A stretch of DNA of 64,000 nt. Source: Micrococcaceae bacterium RIT 802 (lineage in GTDB: Bacteria > Actinomycetota > Actinomycetes > Actinomycetales > Micrococcaceae). This document shows, one piece after another, positions 27,748 through 34,975 of this stretch. Under the pieces are notes generated by a model that was not told the DNA's origin, made no database searches, and was given only the letters and a program-made list of their open reading frames with translations. The stretch is from positions 124,001 through 188,000 of the forward strand of contig JAFEMX010000002.1 in NCBI GenBank assembly GCA_016892645.1, written 5' to 3'. How positions within the stretch are numbered: position 1 is the first letter of the stretch; each line of letters begins with the position of its first letter. Position numbers and translations under genes: made by a program.

Positions 27748-28880
27748 TTCGTACGCTCCAGGACGAGGGTGCACATGGCGGAGAGATCGTCGCCGAGGGT
27801 GGAGGAGGGGGCCAGCTGCGCTGCCTCGGCGAGGGCGTGGCGGACCAGCCGGTGGGCCAGGCGCCGTGCCGCTTCGTCGGCGCCGGCGGCGCGCAGGGCC
27901 GACCGGACGTCCTCGATCCCGGCCTCACCGCGGAGGTAGGCGTCGTGCGCGGCGAGGTAGCCGGGGTCATGCGCCGCAAAGGCCCCCAGGATGGTGCGCT
28001 TGTCCGAGCGCAGGTCCGAATCGATGGACTTGCCCGTTACCGCAGGATCGCCGAACGTGCCCAGGACGTCGTCGATGACCTGGTAGGCGATGCCGATCGT
28101 GCGGCCGATGCCGCCGAGGCGGTCGACGGTTCCGGTGTCCGCGCCGGCCAGGACGGCCCCGGCGCGCAGGGGTGCCTCGAAGGAGTAGGAGGCGGTCTTC
28201 AGTCGTTCCATGTCCAGCACCTGGTCCACGCTGACGTCGGTGCCCTCGAAGGCGAAGACGAGGTCGTCGAGTTCTCCGGCGGCAGCTGCCAGCACGGCGG
28301 CGTGGACGACATCGAGTACCGCCTCCGCGGTGCCTGCGGTAGCCCCGGCTCGCGCGGCCAGACGGAGGGATCCGGCCAGCAGGACGTCACCGCCAATGAG
28401 GGCCGCGGAGTTTCCCACGTGGTCGGCCGTCGCCTCCGGCAGGCCCAGGCGCAGGGCGTCGGTGCGGTACCGGGCACCGAGCGTGGGGCGTCCACGGCGG
28501 ACCAGGTCGCGGTCGATCACGTCGTCGTGGATCAAGAGCGCGGCGTGGAGCATCTCGAACGCGGCGCCGAGGGTTGCGCAGGCCTGCCGATCGCCGCCGC
28601 CGAACGCGCGGTAGGAAAGGTGGACCAGGCGCGGGCGCGTGAGCTTGCCCCCGGCCAGGCTCTCGCCCAGGCGGTCCCAGAGGCGGTCGAAGCGGCTGGC
28701 ATCCCGGCCGGCGTGACGCAGCGCTGAGCCGGCCTCACGGTCCAGCACCTGCCGCACGTCGGCACGGAAACCATCCCATTCCGGATCCGCAACCCCGTCC
28801 AGGGTCCAGTCGGGCCGTGGCGGCAGGTCGGATCCTTCCCGGAAGACCGCGGTGGCGGGGGCTTCGGAGTGTTGGTTCAT
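27744..28880 (-). CDS. crtE: Geranylgeranyl diphosphate synthase
   Basis: This is a 378-residue polyprenyl synthetase. The first Asp-rich motif LLIHDDVIDRD (~residue 115) and the second YQVIDDVLGTFGD (~250) carry the DDxxD metal sites, and GGKLTRPRLVHLSY contains the IPP-binding Lys/Arg. It makes GGPP, the first committed precursor of the operon and the ligand reported for CrtR in Corynebacterium. Its ATG overlaps the crtR stop. Length is typical for actinobacterial IdsA/CrtE. Confidence 0.94.
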   Translation of the reverse strand: MNQHSEAPATAVFREGSDLPPRPDWTLDGVADPEWDGFRADVRQVLDREAGSALRHAGRDASRFDRLWDRLGESLAGGKLTRPRLVHLSYRAFGGGDRQACATLGAAFEMLHAALLIHDDVIDRDLVRRGRPTLGARYRTDALRLGLPEATADHVGNSAALIGGDVLLAGSLRLAARAGATAGTAEAVLDVVHAAVLAAAAGELDDLVFAFEGTDVSVDQVLDMERLKTASYSFEAPLRAGAVLAGADTGTVDRLGGIGRTIGIAYQVIDDVLGTFGDPAVTGKSIDSDLRSDKRTILGAFAAHDPGYLAAHDAYLRGEAGIEDVRSALRAAGADEAARRLAHRLVRHALAEAAQLAPSSTLGDDLSAMCTLVLERTK

Positions 28881-29371
28881 GTCGTTGTCCCCTCGGTGGC
28901 GGAGGCCATCGCATCGATGCGCTCCTGCATGGACGCCACGACCCCATCGAGGTAGGTGGTCACGGCGTGCTGTCCCGCGTCATCCATCCCCCGGACCAGG
29001 GAATCAGTGGCCAGGATCATGGGCATGAGCTGGGCCATGGCCTCCCGGACGGAGGACTCGGTCGGTTCGATGACGATGCGCCGGCGGTCGGACGGATGGG
29101 GGAGGCGCCGGACGTGTCCGGCCTGTACCAGCCGGTCGATCACACTAGTGACCGCCGCCGTCGTCAGGTGGAGTTCCGCGGCCAGGTCCGAGGGGGTCAT
29201 TGACCCCCCCTGGAGTAGATGCTGCATGGCCTGGAAATCGGTCTCATTGGTTTTCAGGTGCACGCGCATCCGGTATTCGACGGTGTCGTTGAGCACCAGG
29301 ATCTTGCGCAGCAGGACCGAAGCCGGATGCATCGCGGGCCGGCCTGGGCGGACCGGGGTGCTGTCGTTCAT
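28877..29371 (-). CDS. crtR: MarR-family regulator of carotenoid genes (CrtR-like)
   Basis: This 164-residue winged-helix regulator has the MarR pattern: TDFQAMQHLLQGGSMTPSDLAAELHLTTAAVTSVIDRLVQAGHVRRLPHPSDRRRIVIEPTE, split over helices 2-4 and the wing near residues 40-105. In C. glutamicum the MarR repressor CrtR responds to GGPP and is divergent from crtE. Here it is instead the first gene of the crt operon and overlaps crtE by ATGA. It would thus be autoregulated. An alternative GTG three codons upstream (29380) is possible. The divergent gene is TspO-like, with palindromic DNA between them. Confidence 0.9.
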   Translation of the reverse strand: MNDSTPVRPGRPAMHPASVLLRKILVLNDTVEYRMRVHLKTNETDFQAMQHLLQGGSMTPSDLAAELHLTTAAVTSVIDRLVQAGHVRRLPHPSDRRRIVIEPTESSVREAMAQLMPMILATDSLVRGMDDAGQHAVTTYLDGVVASMQERIDAMASATEGTTT

Positions 29372-29387
29372 GTTCTCCACCGAAATA

Positions 29388-29419
29388 TTGATAACCAGAT
29401 AATCTAGCTACATACTGGT
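29388..29419. promoter_or_regulatory. Divergent crtR/tspO control region with promoter and palindromes
   Basis: On the plus strand TTGATA (29388-29393), 17 bases, CATACT (29411-29416) form a sigma-70-like promoter for the TspO gene. Its spacer contains AGATAATCT (29397-29405), a perfect short palindrome. A wider inverted repeat ACCAG (29394-29398)...CTGGT (29415-29419) brackets the -10 region. A MarR dimer here would block the tspO promoter and probably the crtR promoter on the other strand. Confidence 0.55.
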
Positions 29420-29480
29420 ACATGACGGTTTAAATGTCGAGTCCACCGCGGGCCCCACCGAAAAGCAAGGAGTGTCGACC

Positions 29481-30332
29481 ATGAGCACCAAAAGTCAACC
29501 GGGCGGCGACCCGTCATCGTCCTCCGTGGTCGCCCCCTGGCTCTACGCCGCCACGGTGGCGGCGGCCATCGTCGGGGCATTCCTCGGCAGCGGTGCGCTC
29601 GGCGGCACCCCCATCAAGGACGCGGCCGGTGGCTGGCTGTCCGCCGACGGCACCGTGCTCGCCCCCGGGACGGGGGCCTTCTCGATCTGGAGTGTCATCT
29701 ACGCGGGGTTGGTCCTCCATGCGGTGATCCAGCTCCTTCCCGCGTGGCGTGGATCGACTCTGCAGCGCCGCCTGCGTCCGTGGGCGGCGGCGTCGGCCCT
29801 GCTGAACGCCGCGTGGATCTGGGTGGTGCAGTGGAGCCAGCTCCTGCTCAGCGTGGTCGTCATCGCCGTCCTGCTGGCGGTCCTGGCGCGGACGTTCATC
29901 CTGATCCTGCGCACTCCGACAACCGGCCGGACCGAGCGCCTGGTCGTGGGCATCACGTTCGGCCTCTATCTCGGCTGGGTGAGCGTGGCGACCGTAGCGA
30001 ACATGTCGGCCCTGCTCGCCTCCCGGGGTGCGCGGGCCCCGGAGGGCACGACGACGGTGCTCGCGGCTGCCGTGCTGGGCGTGGCCGCCGCGATCGGCAT
30101 CACCCTCGCCGCCAAGACCGGTGGCCGGTTGGCGCCGGCGGCGGCCTTGGCGTGGGGGTTGGCCTGGATCGCCATGGGCAGGCTGGATGGCGGCCTGCAA
30201 TCCGTCCCGATCGCGTGGGCCGCCGGTGCCGCGGCGGCGCTGGTCGTCCTTGCGGCGCTGGTGTTCCGGCTCCGTGAGGCCAGGACGCCGCGGCACCAGG
30301 TGGCCGGCCGCCGCGGTGGAGCCGCCCGATGA
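29481..30332 (+). CDS. TspO/MBR (CrtK)-family membrane protein
   Basis: This 283-residue membrane protein is longer than classical TspO (~160 residues). It has about seven hydrophobic segments. The TspO-like signature is FSIWSVIYAGLVLHAVIQLLP, followed by LNAAWIWVVQW and LYLGWVSVATVANMSALL. TspO/CrtK proteins bind tetrapyrroles or isoprenoids and affect pigment expression in Rhodobacter. AAGGAG lies eight bases before ATG 29481. It is divergent from the carotenoid operon and overlaps the next gene (ATGA). A role in the carotenoid or porphyrin light response is suggested by position, not shown. Confidence 0.85.
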   Translation: MSTKSQPGGDPSSSSVVAPWLYAATVAAAIVGAFLGSGALGGTPIKDAAGGWLSADGTVLAPGTGAFSIWSVIYAGLVLHAVIQLLPAWRGSTLQRRLRPWAAASALLNAAWIWVVQWSQLLLSVVVIAVLLAVLARTFILILRTPTTGRTERLVVGITFGLYLGWVSVATVANMSALLASRGARAPEGTTTVLAAAVLGVAAAIGITLAAKTGGRLAPAAALAWGLAWIAMGRLDGGLQSVPIAWAAGAAAALVVLAALVFRLREARTPRHQVAGRRGGAAR

Positions 30333-31789
30333 GCCGCGTCGCCGTCGCCGGGGCCACCGGTTATGTCGGCGGGAGGCTCGTTCCCCGCCTGCTCGAGGCC
30401 GGACACGAGGTCACCGTGCTCACGCGCAGCGCGGCGAAGCTGCGGGACGTCCCATGGGGGACGCGCGTGGAGGTCGTCGTGGGATCCCTGGAGGACCAGG
30501 CCGCCGCCGAGGCGCTCGTCGAGGGCGCCGACGTCGTGTTCTATCTGGTCCACTCCATGGGAGGCCCCGGCGACTTCGAGCGCACCGAACGGACCTGCGC
30601 GCTTCGGCTCGGAGCCGCCGCACGCGCGGCCGGGGTGTGCCGGATCGTCTATCTTTCGGGGCTCCACCCCGACGGGGAACTGAGCCGCCACCTGGCCTCG
30701 CGCACCGAAGTCGGGCACATCCTGGAGCACTCCGGGGTTCCCACGCTGGTCCTCCAGGCAGGCCTGCTCATCGGCTCCGGCTCGGCCAGTTTCGAGATGA
30801 TCCGCCATCTGACGGACGTGCTGCCCGTGATGCCGGCACCGCGCTGGGTGCAGAACCGGATCCAGCCCATCGCCGTCCGCGACGCCCTGCACTACCTGCT
30901 CGCCGCCGTCGACCTCCCGGAGGGGAGCAGCGGTACCTTCGACATCGGTGGGCCCGACGTACTGACGTATGCCCAGATGATGCGCGGCTACGCCGGCGTG
31001 GCGGGCCTGCGCCAACCGGTCGTCCTGGCCTTGCCCGTGCTCACGCCCTGGCTCGCGGGGCAATGGGTCAATCTCGTGACGCCGATCCCGCGCGGGCTGG
31101 CCCTGCCGCTCGTCGAATCACTGCAACATGACTGCGTCATGCGCGACCGGTCGATCGATGGGCTCATCCCGCCGCCGACCGAGGGCCTGACCGGATACCG
31201 GCGTTCCGTCGAATTGGCCTTGCTGAAGATCCAGGCCGACGCCGTCGAGACGTCCTGGGCCAACTCACGGGACACCGCCGAGCCGGCCGAGCCGTTGCCC
31301 AGCGACCCGGACTGGTCGGGGCGCACCGTCTTCACCGACGTGCGAGAGCGGGGGACGGCCGCCGCGCCCGGACGGGTCTGGGAGGTGATCGAGGGAATCG
31401 GCGGCGACAACGGCTGGTACTCCATGCCCTTGGCCTGGTCGGTGCGCGGTTGGATGGACAAGCTCGGTGGAGGGGTCGGGCTGCGCCGCGGCCGCCGCAG
31501 CCGCAGCAGCCTCCAACTCAACGACGTCGTGGATTGGTGGCGCGTCGAGGAGCTCGACGCCGGACGGATGCTCCGGCTGCGTGCCGAAATGAAGGCGCCC
31601 GGCGGCGCGTGGCTGGAATTGCGGGTCGACCCCGACGGTGACGGCAGCATCTACCGCCAACGGGCGATCTTCTTCCCGCGAGGGCTGGCCGGCCGGCTCT
31701 ACTGGTTGGCGGTGCTGCCCTTCCATGGCATCATCTTCCGCAGCATGGCCGAGCGCATCACCCGCGCAGCCCAGGACGGCCGACCCTAG
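30329..31789 (+). CDS. NAD(P)-binding epimerase-like protein with DUF2867 domain
   Basis: This 486-residue protein has two parts. Residues 1-~290 are an atypical SDR/NmrA-like fold with VAVAGATGYVGGRLVPRLLEAGH at the N-terminus and FYLVHSMGG in the central region. Residues ~330-486 are a DUF2867/SRPBCC-like domain, with WEVIEGIGGDNGWYSMPLAW and WLELRVDPDGDGSIYRQRAIFFPRGLAGRLYW (shown in part). This fusion is widespread in actinobacteria without a proven reaction. Its ATG overlaps the TspO-like stop, so the two form one unit divergent from the crt operon. The C-terminal stop overlaps that of the convergent Lrp gene by three bases. Confidence 0.9.
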   Translation: MSRVAVAGATGYVGGRLVPRLLEAGHEVTVLTRSAAKLRDVPWGTRVEVVVGSLEDQAAAEALVEGADVVFYLVHSMGGPGDFERTERTCALRLGAAARAAGVCRIVYLSGLHPDGELSRHLASRTEVGHILEHSGVPTLVLQAGLLIGSGSASFEMIRHLTDVLPVMPAPRWVQNRIQPIAVRDALHYLLAAVDLPEGSSGTFDIGGPDVLTYAQMMRGYAGVAGLRQPVVLALPVLTPWLAGQWVNLVTPIPRGLALPLVESLQHDCVMRDRSIDGLIPPPTEGLTGYRRSVELALLKIQADAVETSWANSRDTAEPAEPLPSDPDWSGRTVFTDVRERGTAAAPGRVWEVIEGIGGDNGWYSMPLAWSVRGWMDKLGGGVGLRRGRRSRSSLQLNDVVDWWRVEELDAGRMLRLRAEMKAPGGAWLELRVDPDGDGSIYRQRAIFFPRGLAGRLYWLAVLPFHGIIFRSMAERITRAAQDGRP

Positions 31790-32256
31790 CCGTCGAGCAG
31801 GCCGGTGGTCCGGTAGGGGATGACCTCACGCAGGAACATCGTCGTGGAAGTGCGCGTGATGCCCGGACAGAACCGGATGACCTCGCTGACCCGGTAGAGG
31901 TCGTCGGGATCCGAGGCGACCACCCGGATGAGCAGGTCGGTGTCACCCGCAGGGGCGAAGCATTCCAAGACCTCGGGGATCTCGCTGAGCGCCGCGATGG
32001 CGTCGTCGAGCATCGACTGGTCCAATTCGGCGGATACCGACGCCGCCACGCCGCGGCCGAGCGCTGCCGGTGTGACCCGGCTGCTGTTGGGCCGGAGCGC
32101 GCCGGATGCCGCGAGCTTCTCGAGGCGTGACTGCACGGTGCCGCGGGCCAGGCCCAGGCGCTGGGCCAGCATCATGATCGGGATTCGCGGATCCTGGTCC
32201 ATGGCCGCCAAGATGCGGCGGTCCGTGGCATCGAGTTGATATGACTCAGGTGTCAC
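31786..32256 (-). CDS. Lrp/AsnC-family transcriptional regulator
   Basis: This 156-residue regulator has the family helix-turn-helix LDATDRRILAAMDQDPRIPIMMLAQRLGLARGTVQSRLEKLAASG (split over residues 8-50). A RAM ligand domain follows, with VLECFAPAGDTDLLIRVVA and TTMFLREVIPY. GTG 32256 has AAAGGAG seven bases upstream. The promoter contains GTCAA/TTGAC palindromes, so autoregulation is likely. Nothing adjacent on this strand marks a target; the neighbours are an excisionase-like gene and a D-amino-acid-type PLP enzyme. Confidence 0.93.
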   Translation of the reverse strand: MTPESYQLDATDRRILAAMDQDPRIPIMMLAQRLGLARGTVQSRLEKLAASGALRPNSSRVTPAALGRGVAASVSAELDQSMLDDAIAALSEIPEVLECFAPAGDTDLLIRVVASDPDDLYRVSEVIRFCPGITRTSTTMFLREVIPYRTTGLLDG

Positions 32257-32302
32257 GCGGGGGCTCCTTTGCTGGGGCGTGATGGAGGGTGCCGACCCCT
32301 CC

Positions 32303-32315
32303 GGTCAAAGTGACC
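32303..32315. promoter_or_regulatory. Inverted repeat in the Lrp 5' region
   Basis: GGTCA, AAG, TGACC: five-base arms are exact complements. It lies about 20-30 bases downstream of the predicted Lrp transcription start. It shares the GTCA/TGAC half-sites with the palindrome in the promoter spacer. Two similar sites about 40 bases apart suit an Lrp-type oligomer. Confidence 0.5.
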
Positions 32316-32339
32316 AAACAGGTTCGCAAGCAAGTACCC

Positions 32340-32369
32340 AGAATAGTCAATTTGACCAATCCTTAGCAA
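32340..32369 (-). promoter_or_regulatory. Putative promoter of the Lrp gene with embedded palindrome
   Basis: Read on the minus strand, TTGCTA (32369-32364), 18 bases, TATTCT (32345-32340) form a promoter. The spacer ends in GTCAAATTGAC (32356-32346), an 11-base palindrome with a single central base. Binding there would cover the -10/-35 spacer and repress the gene. Confidence 0.6.
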
Positions 32370-32514
32370 GCGTGTTGCGCGTTATGACCGGTTGATGATC
32401 TATTGAATCCAGAAACTGAACAATGTCATCATCATTGGGACGTCAGGTTGACGGTTCGACGGAGATACCCCCGCCGTCGGGACGGCACGGCCCACAAGGC
32501 CCGCAACCGGTAGC

Positions 32515-32576
32515 TAGCCTCGAGTATGGCCCGCAGATTCCCCGGACGGGGAATTCTGCGGGCCTTCGTGACTTAA
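32515..32576 (+). other. Strong hairpin coinciding with a possible leaderless 16-codon ORF
   Basis: This lies in the 407-base gap between the Lrp and HTH genes. GGCCCGCAGATTCCCC (from 32528) and its near-perfect complement (to 32563) form a 16-pair stem with one bulged base and a three-base loop. TAGCCT at 32515-32520 could be a -10. Six bases later ATG 32526 opens MARRFPGRGILRAFVT ending in TAA at 32576, so the ORF spans the hairpin. There is no run of T after the stem. It may be a leader peptide/attenuator, a small RNA or a U-less terminator. The rest of the gap holds the Lrp control sites and nothing else I recognise. Confidence 0.45.
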
Positions 32577-32651
32577 GGGCAAGGCGGGCCAGTCCTGCCG
32601 CATGTTGTCCCCACTTACCGTGAACGACTGGAAACGCGCCCTAACTCGCGC

Positions 32652-32666
32652 TAACTTCGACATATG
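32652..32666 (+). promoter_or_regulatory. Putative leaderless -10 element of the excisionase-like gene
   Basis: TAACTT (32652-32657) ends six bases before ATG 32664. There is no Shine-Dalgarno sequence. The hexamer is the second copy of a direct repeat, CTAACT-CGCG-CTAACTT (32641-32657), so repeat-binding regulation is possible. Confidence 0.55.
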
Positions 32667-32888
32667 AGATTCATGCGTCTGGAAGACGTTGCCGAGGAGC
32701 TGAGCGTGAACATGCCCCAGGTGCGCTCCCTGGTGCGCAGCGGGGAGCTTCCGGCCATCAAGGTCGGCGGCCGCGGCGTGTGGCGCGTGGAGCGCACCGA
32801 ACTCGAGGCCTACATCGACCGCCAGTACACGGCCACCCGCGAGGGCCTGAAGCAGGACGACGGCGTGACCCACGACGGGGGGCGGTAG
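32664..32888 (+). CDS. Excisionase-family helix-turn-helix DNA-binding protein
   Basis: This 74-residue protein is nearly all one MerR-like/HTH_17 domain: MRLEDVAEELSVNMPQVRSL, then VRSGELPAIKVGGRGVWRVERTELEAYIDRQY (shown in part). The pattern resembles the small conserved actinobacterial protein I recall as Rv0500A in Mycobacterium tuberculosis, not a phage excisionase. No integrase or phage gene is nearby. It would bind DNA as a small transcription or nucleoid factor. The probable leaderless transcript fixes ATG 32664. It ends four bases before the PLP enzyme start, so the two may be one operon. Confidence 0.88.
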   Translation: MRFMRLEDVAEELSVNMPQVRSLVRSGELPAIKVGGRGVWRVERTELEAYIDRQYTATREGLKQDDGVTHDGGR

Positions 32889-32892
32889 CCGG

Positions 32893-34029
32893 ATGGCGGC
32901 TTCTGTGGCGATCCCCGACACCGTCCAGACCCCCGAGGTCCTCATCGACCTCGACATCCTGCAGCGCAACATCAACGCATTGGCCCGCGCCGTTGCCTCC
33001 CGCGGCCAACGGCTGCGTCCCCATGCCAAGACACACAAGATCCCGCAGATCGCCGAGCTGCAGATGGCCGCCGGTGCGCGTGGGCTGACCGTGGCGACCG
33101 TGGGGGAGGCGGAGGTCTTCGCCCGGAACGGCGTGCAGGACCTGTTCATCGCCTACCCGCTCTGGGTGGGCGGACCAATGGCCCCGCGGCTGAAGGCCCT
33201 GGGCGGGAAAACCCGCCTGCGAGTCGGCGTCGACTCCGTCGAGGGCGCACGCAATCTTGCGGAACGCCTGGGGGCGGATGCCGGGATCCTCGAGGTGATG
33301 ATCGAGCTCGACAGTGGGCACCGCCGCAGCGGGGCGGCACCGGACGCCGCCGCCGAGGTGGCACGCGCGGCCCGGGCGGCGGGCCTTCGGGTCGCCGGTC
33401 TCTTCACCTTCCCCGGACACAGCTATGGCCCCGGTGCCGCGAGGGGCGCAGCCGACGACGAATCGCGCGTCCTGTCGGAGGCTGCCCGTGACCTCCGGGC
33501 CGCAGGCTTCCGCGACCTCGAACTCAGCGGCGGTTCCACGCCCACTGCCCACACCCCGGACCCCGGGGCCGCGACGGAAGTCAGGCCCGGCGTCTACATC
33601 TTCAACGACGCCCAGCAGCTGGAAATGGGCCACTGCGGTTTTGCCGACATTGCCCTGACCGTCGCATCCACGGTCGTCTCCCGCCGCCCGCACGCGCAGG
33701 GAGGCGGCCAGGCGGTGCTCGACGCCGGCACGAAGGTCCTCGGCGGGGACCGGCCGGCATGGGCCAGCGGTTTCGCCCGCATCCTGGGCAGCCCGGAATC
33801 CCACGTGACGGCATTATCCGAACACCACGCCACCGTGGACTTCCCCGAAGGCTCCCGCCTGCCCGGATACGGAGAGAAGCTGCAGGTCATCCCGAACCAC
33901 GTCTGCCTGGTCCCGAACCTCGTGGACGCGGTGACCGTGGTCCAACGGCACGGCGCCGACACCGAGGGGGACCGGACGTACCGCATCGTCGATCGGTGGG
34001 CCGTCGCCGCCCGCGGCCGGAACAACTGA
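32893..34029 (+). CDS. DSD1-family PLP enzyme (D-threonine aldolase / D-serine dehydratase-like)
   Basis: This is a 378-residue fold-type III PLP enzyme. TPEVLIDLDILQRNI is the family entry, and RPHAKTHK places the PLP Lys at residue 46. ELDSGHRRSG and LSGGSTPT form the phosphate-binding loops. Near the C-terminus IPNHVCLVPN gives the metal ligands His336 and Cys338 typical of zinc-dependent D-serine dehydratase and D-threonine aldolase. It would act on D-3-hydroxy amino acids in the cytosol; lyase versus dehydratase activity is not decidable. The start ATG lies four bases after the HTH gene. tRNA-Ala follows downstream. Confidence 0.9.
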   Translation: MAASVAIPDTVQTPEVLIDLDILQRNINALARAVASRGQRLRPHAKTHKIPQIAELQMAAGARGLTVATVGEAEVFARNGVQDLFIAYPLWVGGPMAPRLKALGGKTRLRVGVDSVEGARNLAERLGADAGILEVMIELDSGHRRSGAAPDAAAEVARAARAAGLRVAGLFTFPGHSYGPGAARGAADDESRVLSEAARDLRAAGFRDLELSGGSTPTAHTPDPGAATEVRPGVYIFNDAQQLEMGHCGFADIALTVASTVVSRRPHAQGGGQAVLDAGTKVLGGDRPAWASGFARILGSPESHVTALSEHHATVDFPEGSRLPGYGEKLQVIPNHVCLVPNLVDAVTVVQRHGADTEGDRTYRIVDRWAVAARGRNN

Positions 34030-34046
34030 GGCCCTCGCCACCGGTT

Positions 34047-34075
34047 TTGGCTGCGGCCTCGAAGTGCGTTAAGCT
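34047..34075 (+). promoter_or_regulatory. Putative tRNA-Ala(CGC) promoter
   Basis: TTGGCT (34047-34052), 17 bases, TAAGCT (34070-34075). The predicted start is about 30 bases before the mature tRNA 5' end. Confidence 0.6.
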
Positions 34076-34111
34076 GTCGCACGTGGCATCCGCGGGTGGC
34101 AACAACCGCAC

Positions 34112-34184
34112 GGGGCTTTAGCTCAGTTGGTAGAGCGTTTCGTTCGCAATGAAAAGGTCAGGGGTTCGATTCCCCTAAGCTCCA
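34112..34184 (+). tRNA. tRNA-Ala (anticodon CGC)
   Basis: A 73-base cloverleaf: acceptor arms GGGGCTT and AAGCTCC pair with one G-U, D stem GCTC/GAGC, anticodon stem TTTCG/TGAAA, and T stem AGGGG/CCCCT with loop TTCGATT. The seven-base loop TTCGCAA puts CGC at positions 34-36, reading GCG alanine codons. The discriminator is A and CCA is not encoded. A promoter lies upstream and a terminator directly downstream. Confidence 0.96.
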
Positions 34185-34191
34185 CACAATC

Positions 34192-34237
34192 CGAGTCCAT
34201 GCGGGGCTGAAGCCTCGGCTGGGCTCGTTTTTCTTTC
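34192..34237 (+). terminator. Rho-independent terminator after tRNA-Ala(CGC)
   Basis: CGAGTCCA (34192-34199) pairs with TGGGCTCG (34220-34227, one G-T), enclosing an inner GGGCT/AGCCT stem. TTTTTCTTTC follows directly. It starts eight bases after the tRNA. Confidence 0.85.
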
Positions 34238-34416
34238 AGGCGTCGTCCAGTCAATCGGCTGGTTTTCGCCACGCGGGGGACTCCGAAACCGGCTGAATCA
34301 GCGCGGGGACAAACGATCATTCGTCCATCGGTTCGCCCGCAGTGGAATTTTCCACGAAACGCGCCCGGCTGTCCTATCCTTGCGGGGCATACATCAACAA
34401 CATGAGGAGCACAACC

Positions 34417-34716
34417 ATGGCCCAGGACTACGACGAAGCCCGCCCCGACGTCGCCGAGCGCAGCGAGGAAACCCTCAAGCGCGTCAAGGAGATGGATGCA
34501 CCCAGCGCCCGCACCGTCACGGAGGAACTCGACGAAGGCGAGGCCCTCGATGGCCCCGAACTGCCCGGCGCGATCGTCGACGACGAACTGGTCGTCCGCG
34601 TCCTGCCGCAGGCAGCCGACGAATTCACCTGCGGTTCCTGCTTCTTGGTCCGCCACCGCTCCCAGCTGGCTCGCGAAAAGGACGGCGTGAAGTACTGCCG
34701 CGACTGCGAGGCCTAG
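34417..34716 (+). CDS. DUF4193 family protein
   Basis: This 99-residue acidic protein has the actinobacterial DUF4193 layout: [20 protein letters not shown] at the start, a Glu/Asp-rich middle, and a C-terminal zinc ribbon [16 protein letters not shown]...YCRDCEA with two CxxC pairs about 22 residues apart. The family is conserved and often strongly expressed but of unknown function. ATG 34417 is chosen because GAGGAG lies seven bases upstream. TATCCT (34375-34380) is a possible -10. A GC-rich hairpin follows the stop. Confidence 0.93.
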   Translation: MAQDYDEARPDVAERSEETLKRVKEMDAPSARTVTEELDEGEALDGPELPGAIVDDELVVRVLPQAADEFTCGSCFLVRHRSQLAREKDGVKYCRDCEA

Positions 34717-34730
34717 GCACTACAGCTCCT

Positions 34731-34756
34731 GGGCTGGTGGCGGCCACCACCAGCCC
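34731..34756 (+). terminator. Hairpin terminator without U-tract after the DUF4193 gene
   Basis: GGGCTGGTGG, six bases, CCACCAGCCC form a perfect ten-pair stem that begins 15 bases after the stop. No T run follows. The remaining ~220 bases to the thiolase gene hold nothing I recognise. Confidence 0.65.
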
Positions 34757-34975
34757 GCCGATCCTTCCGGCTCCTGCCGCGGGGATCCACCCGGCGCCCC
34801 TGTTCACCGAACACGGGCGCCGTTGTTCTGCCGCCTGGGTGCGTTCTTCCGGTACATGCGGCCACCGCCCTGGAGCCATGCACCGCGGGCACGTCGTGCG
34901 TCGGTCCACGGGTCGTTAGGATGGGCACTGGGTGCGATGACGCTCACACCACCTGGCGAAGGGAGCCGATCCGGC

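Noticed and set aside
34112-34240. tRNA-Ala(CGC) plus the nearby excisionase-like gene as a genomic-island attachment site
   Set aside because: No integrase, no duplicated tRNA 3' end, no composition shift; the excisionase-like protein belongs to a conserved chromosomal family.
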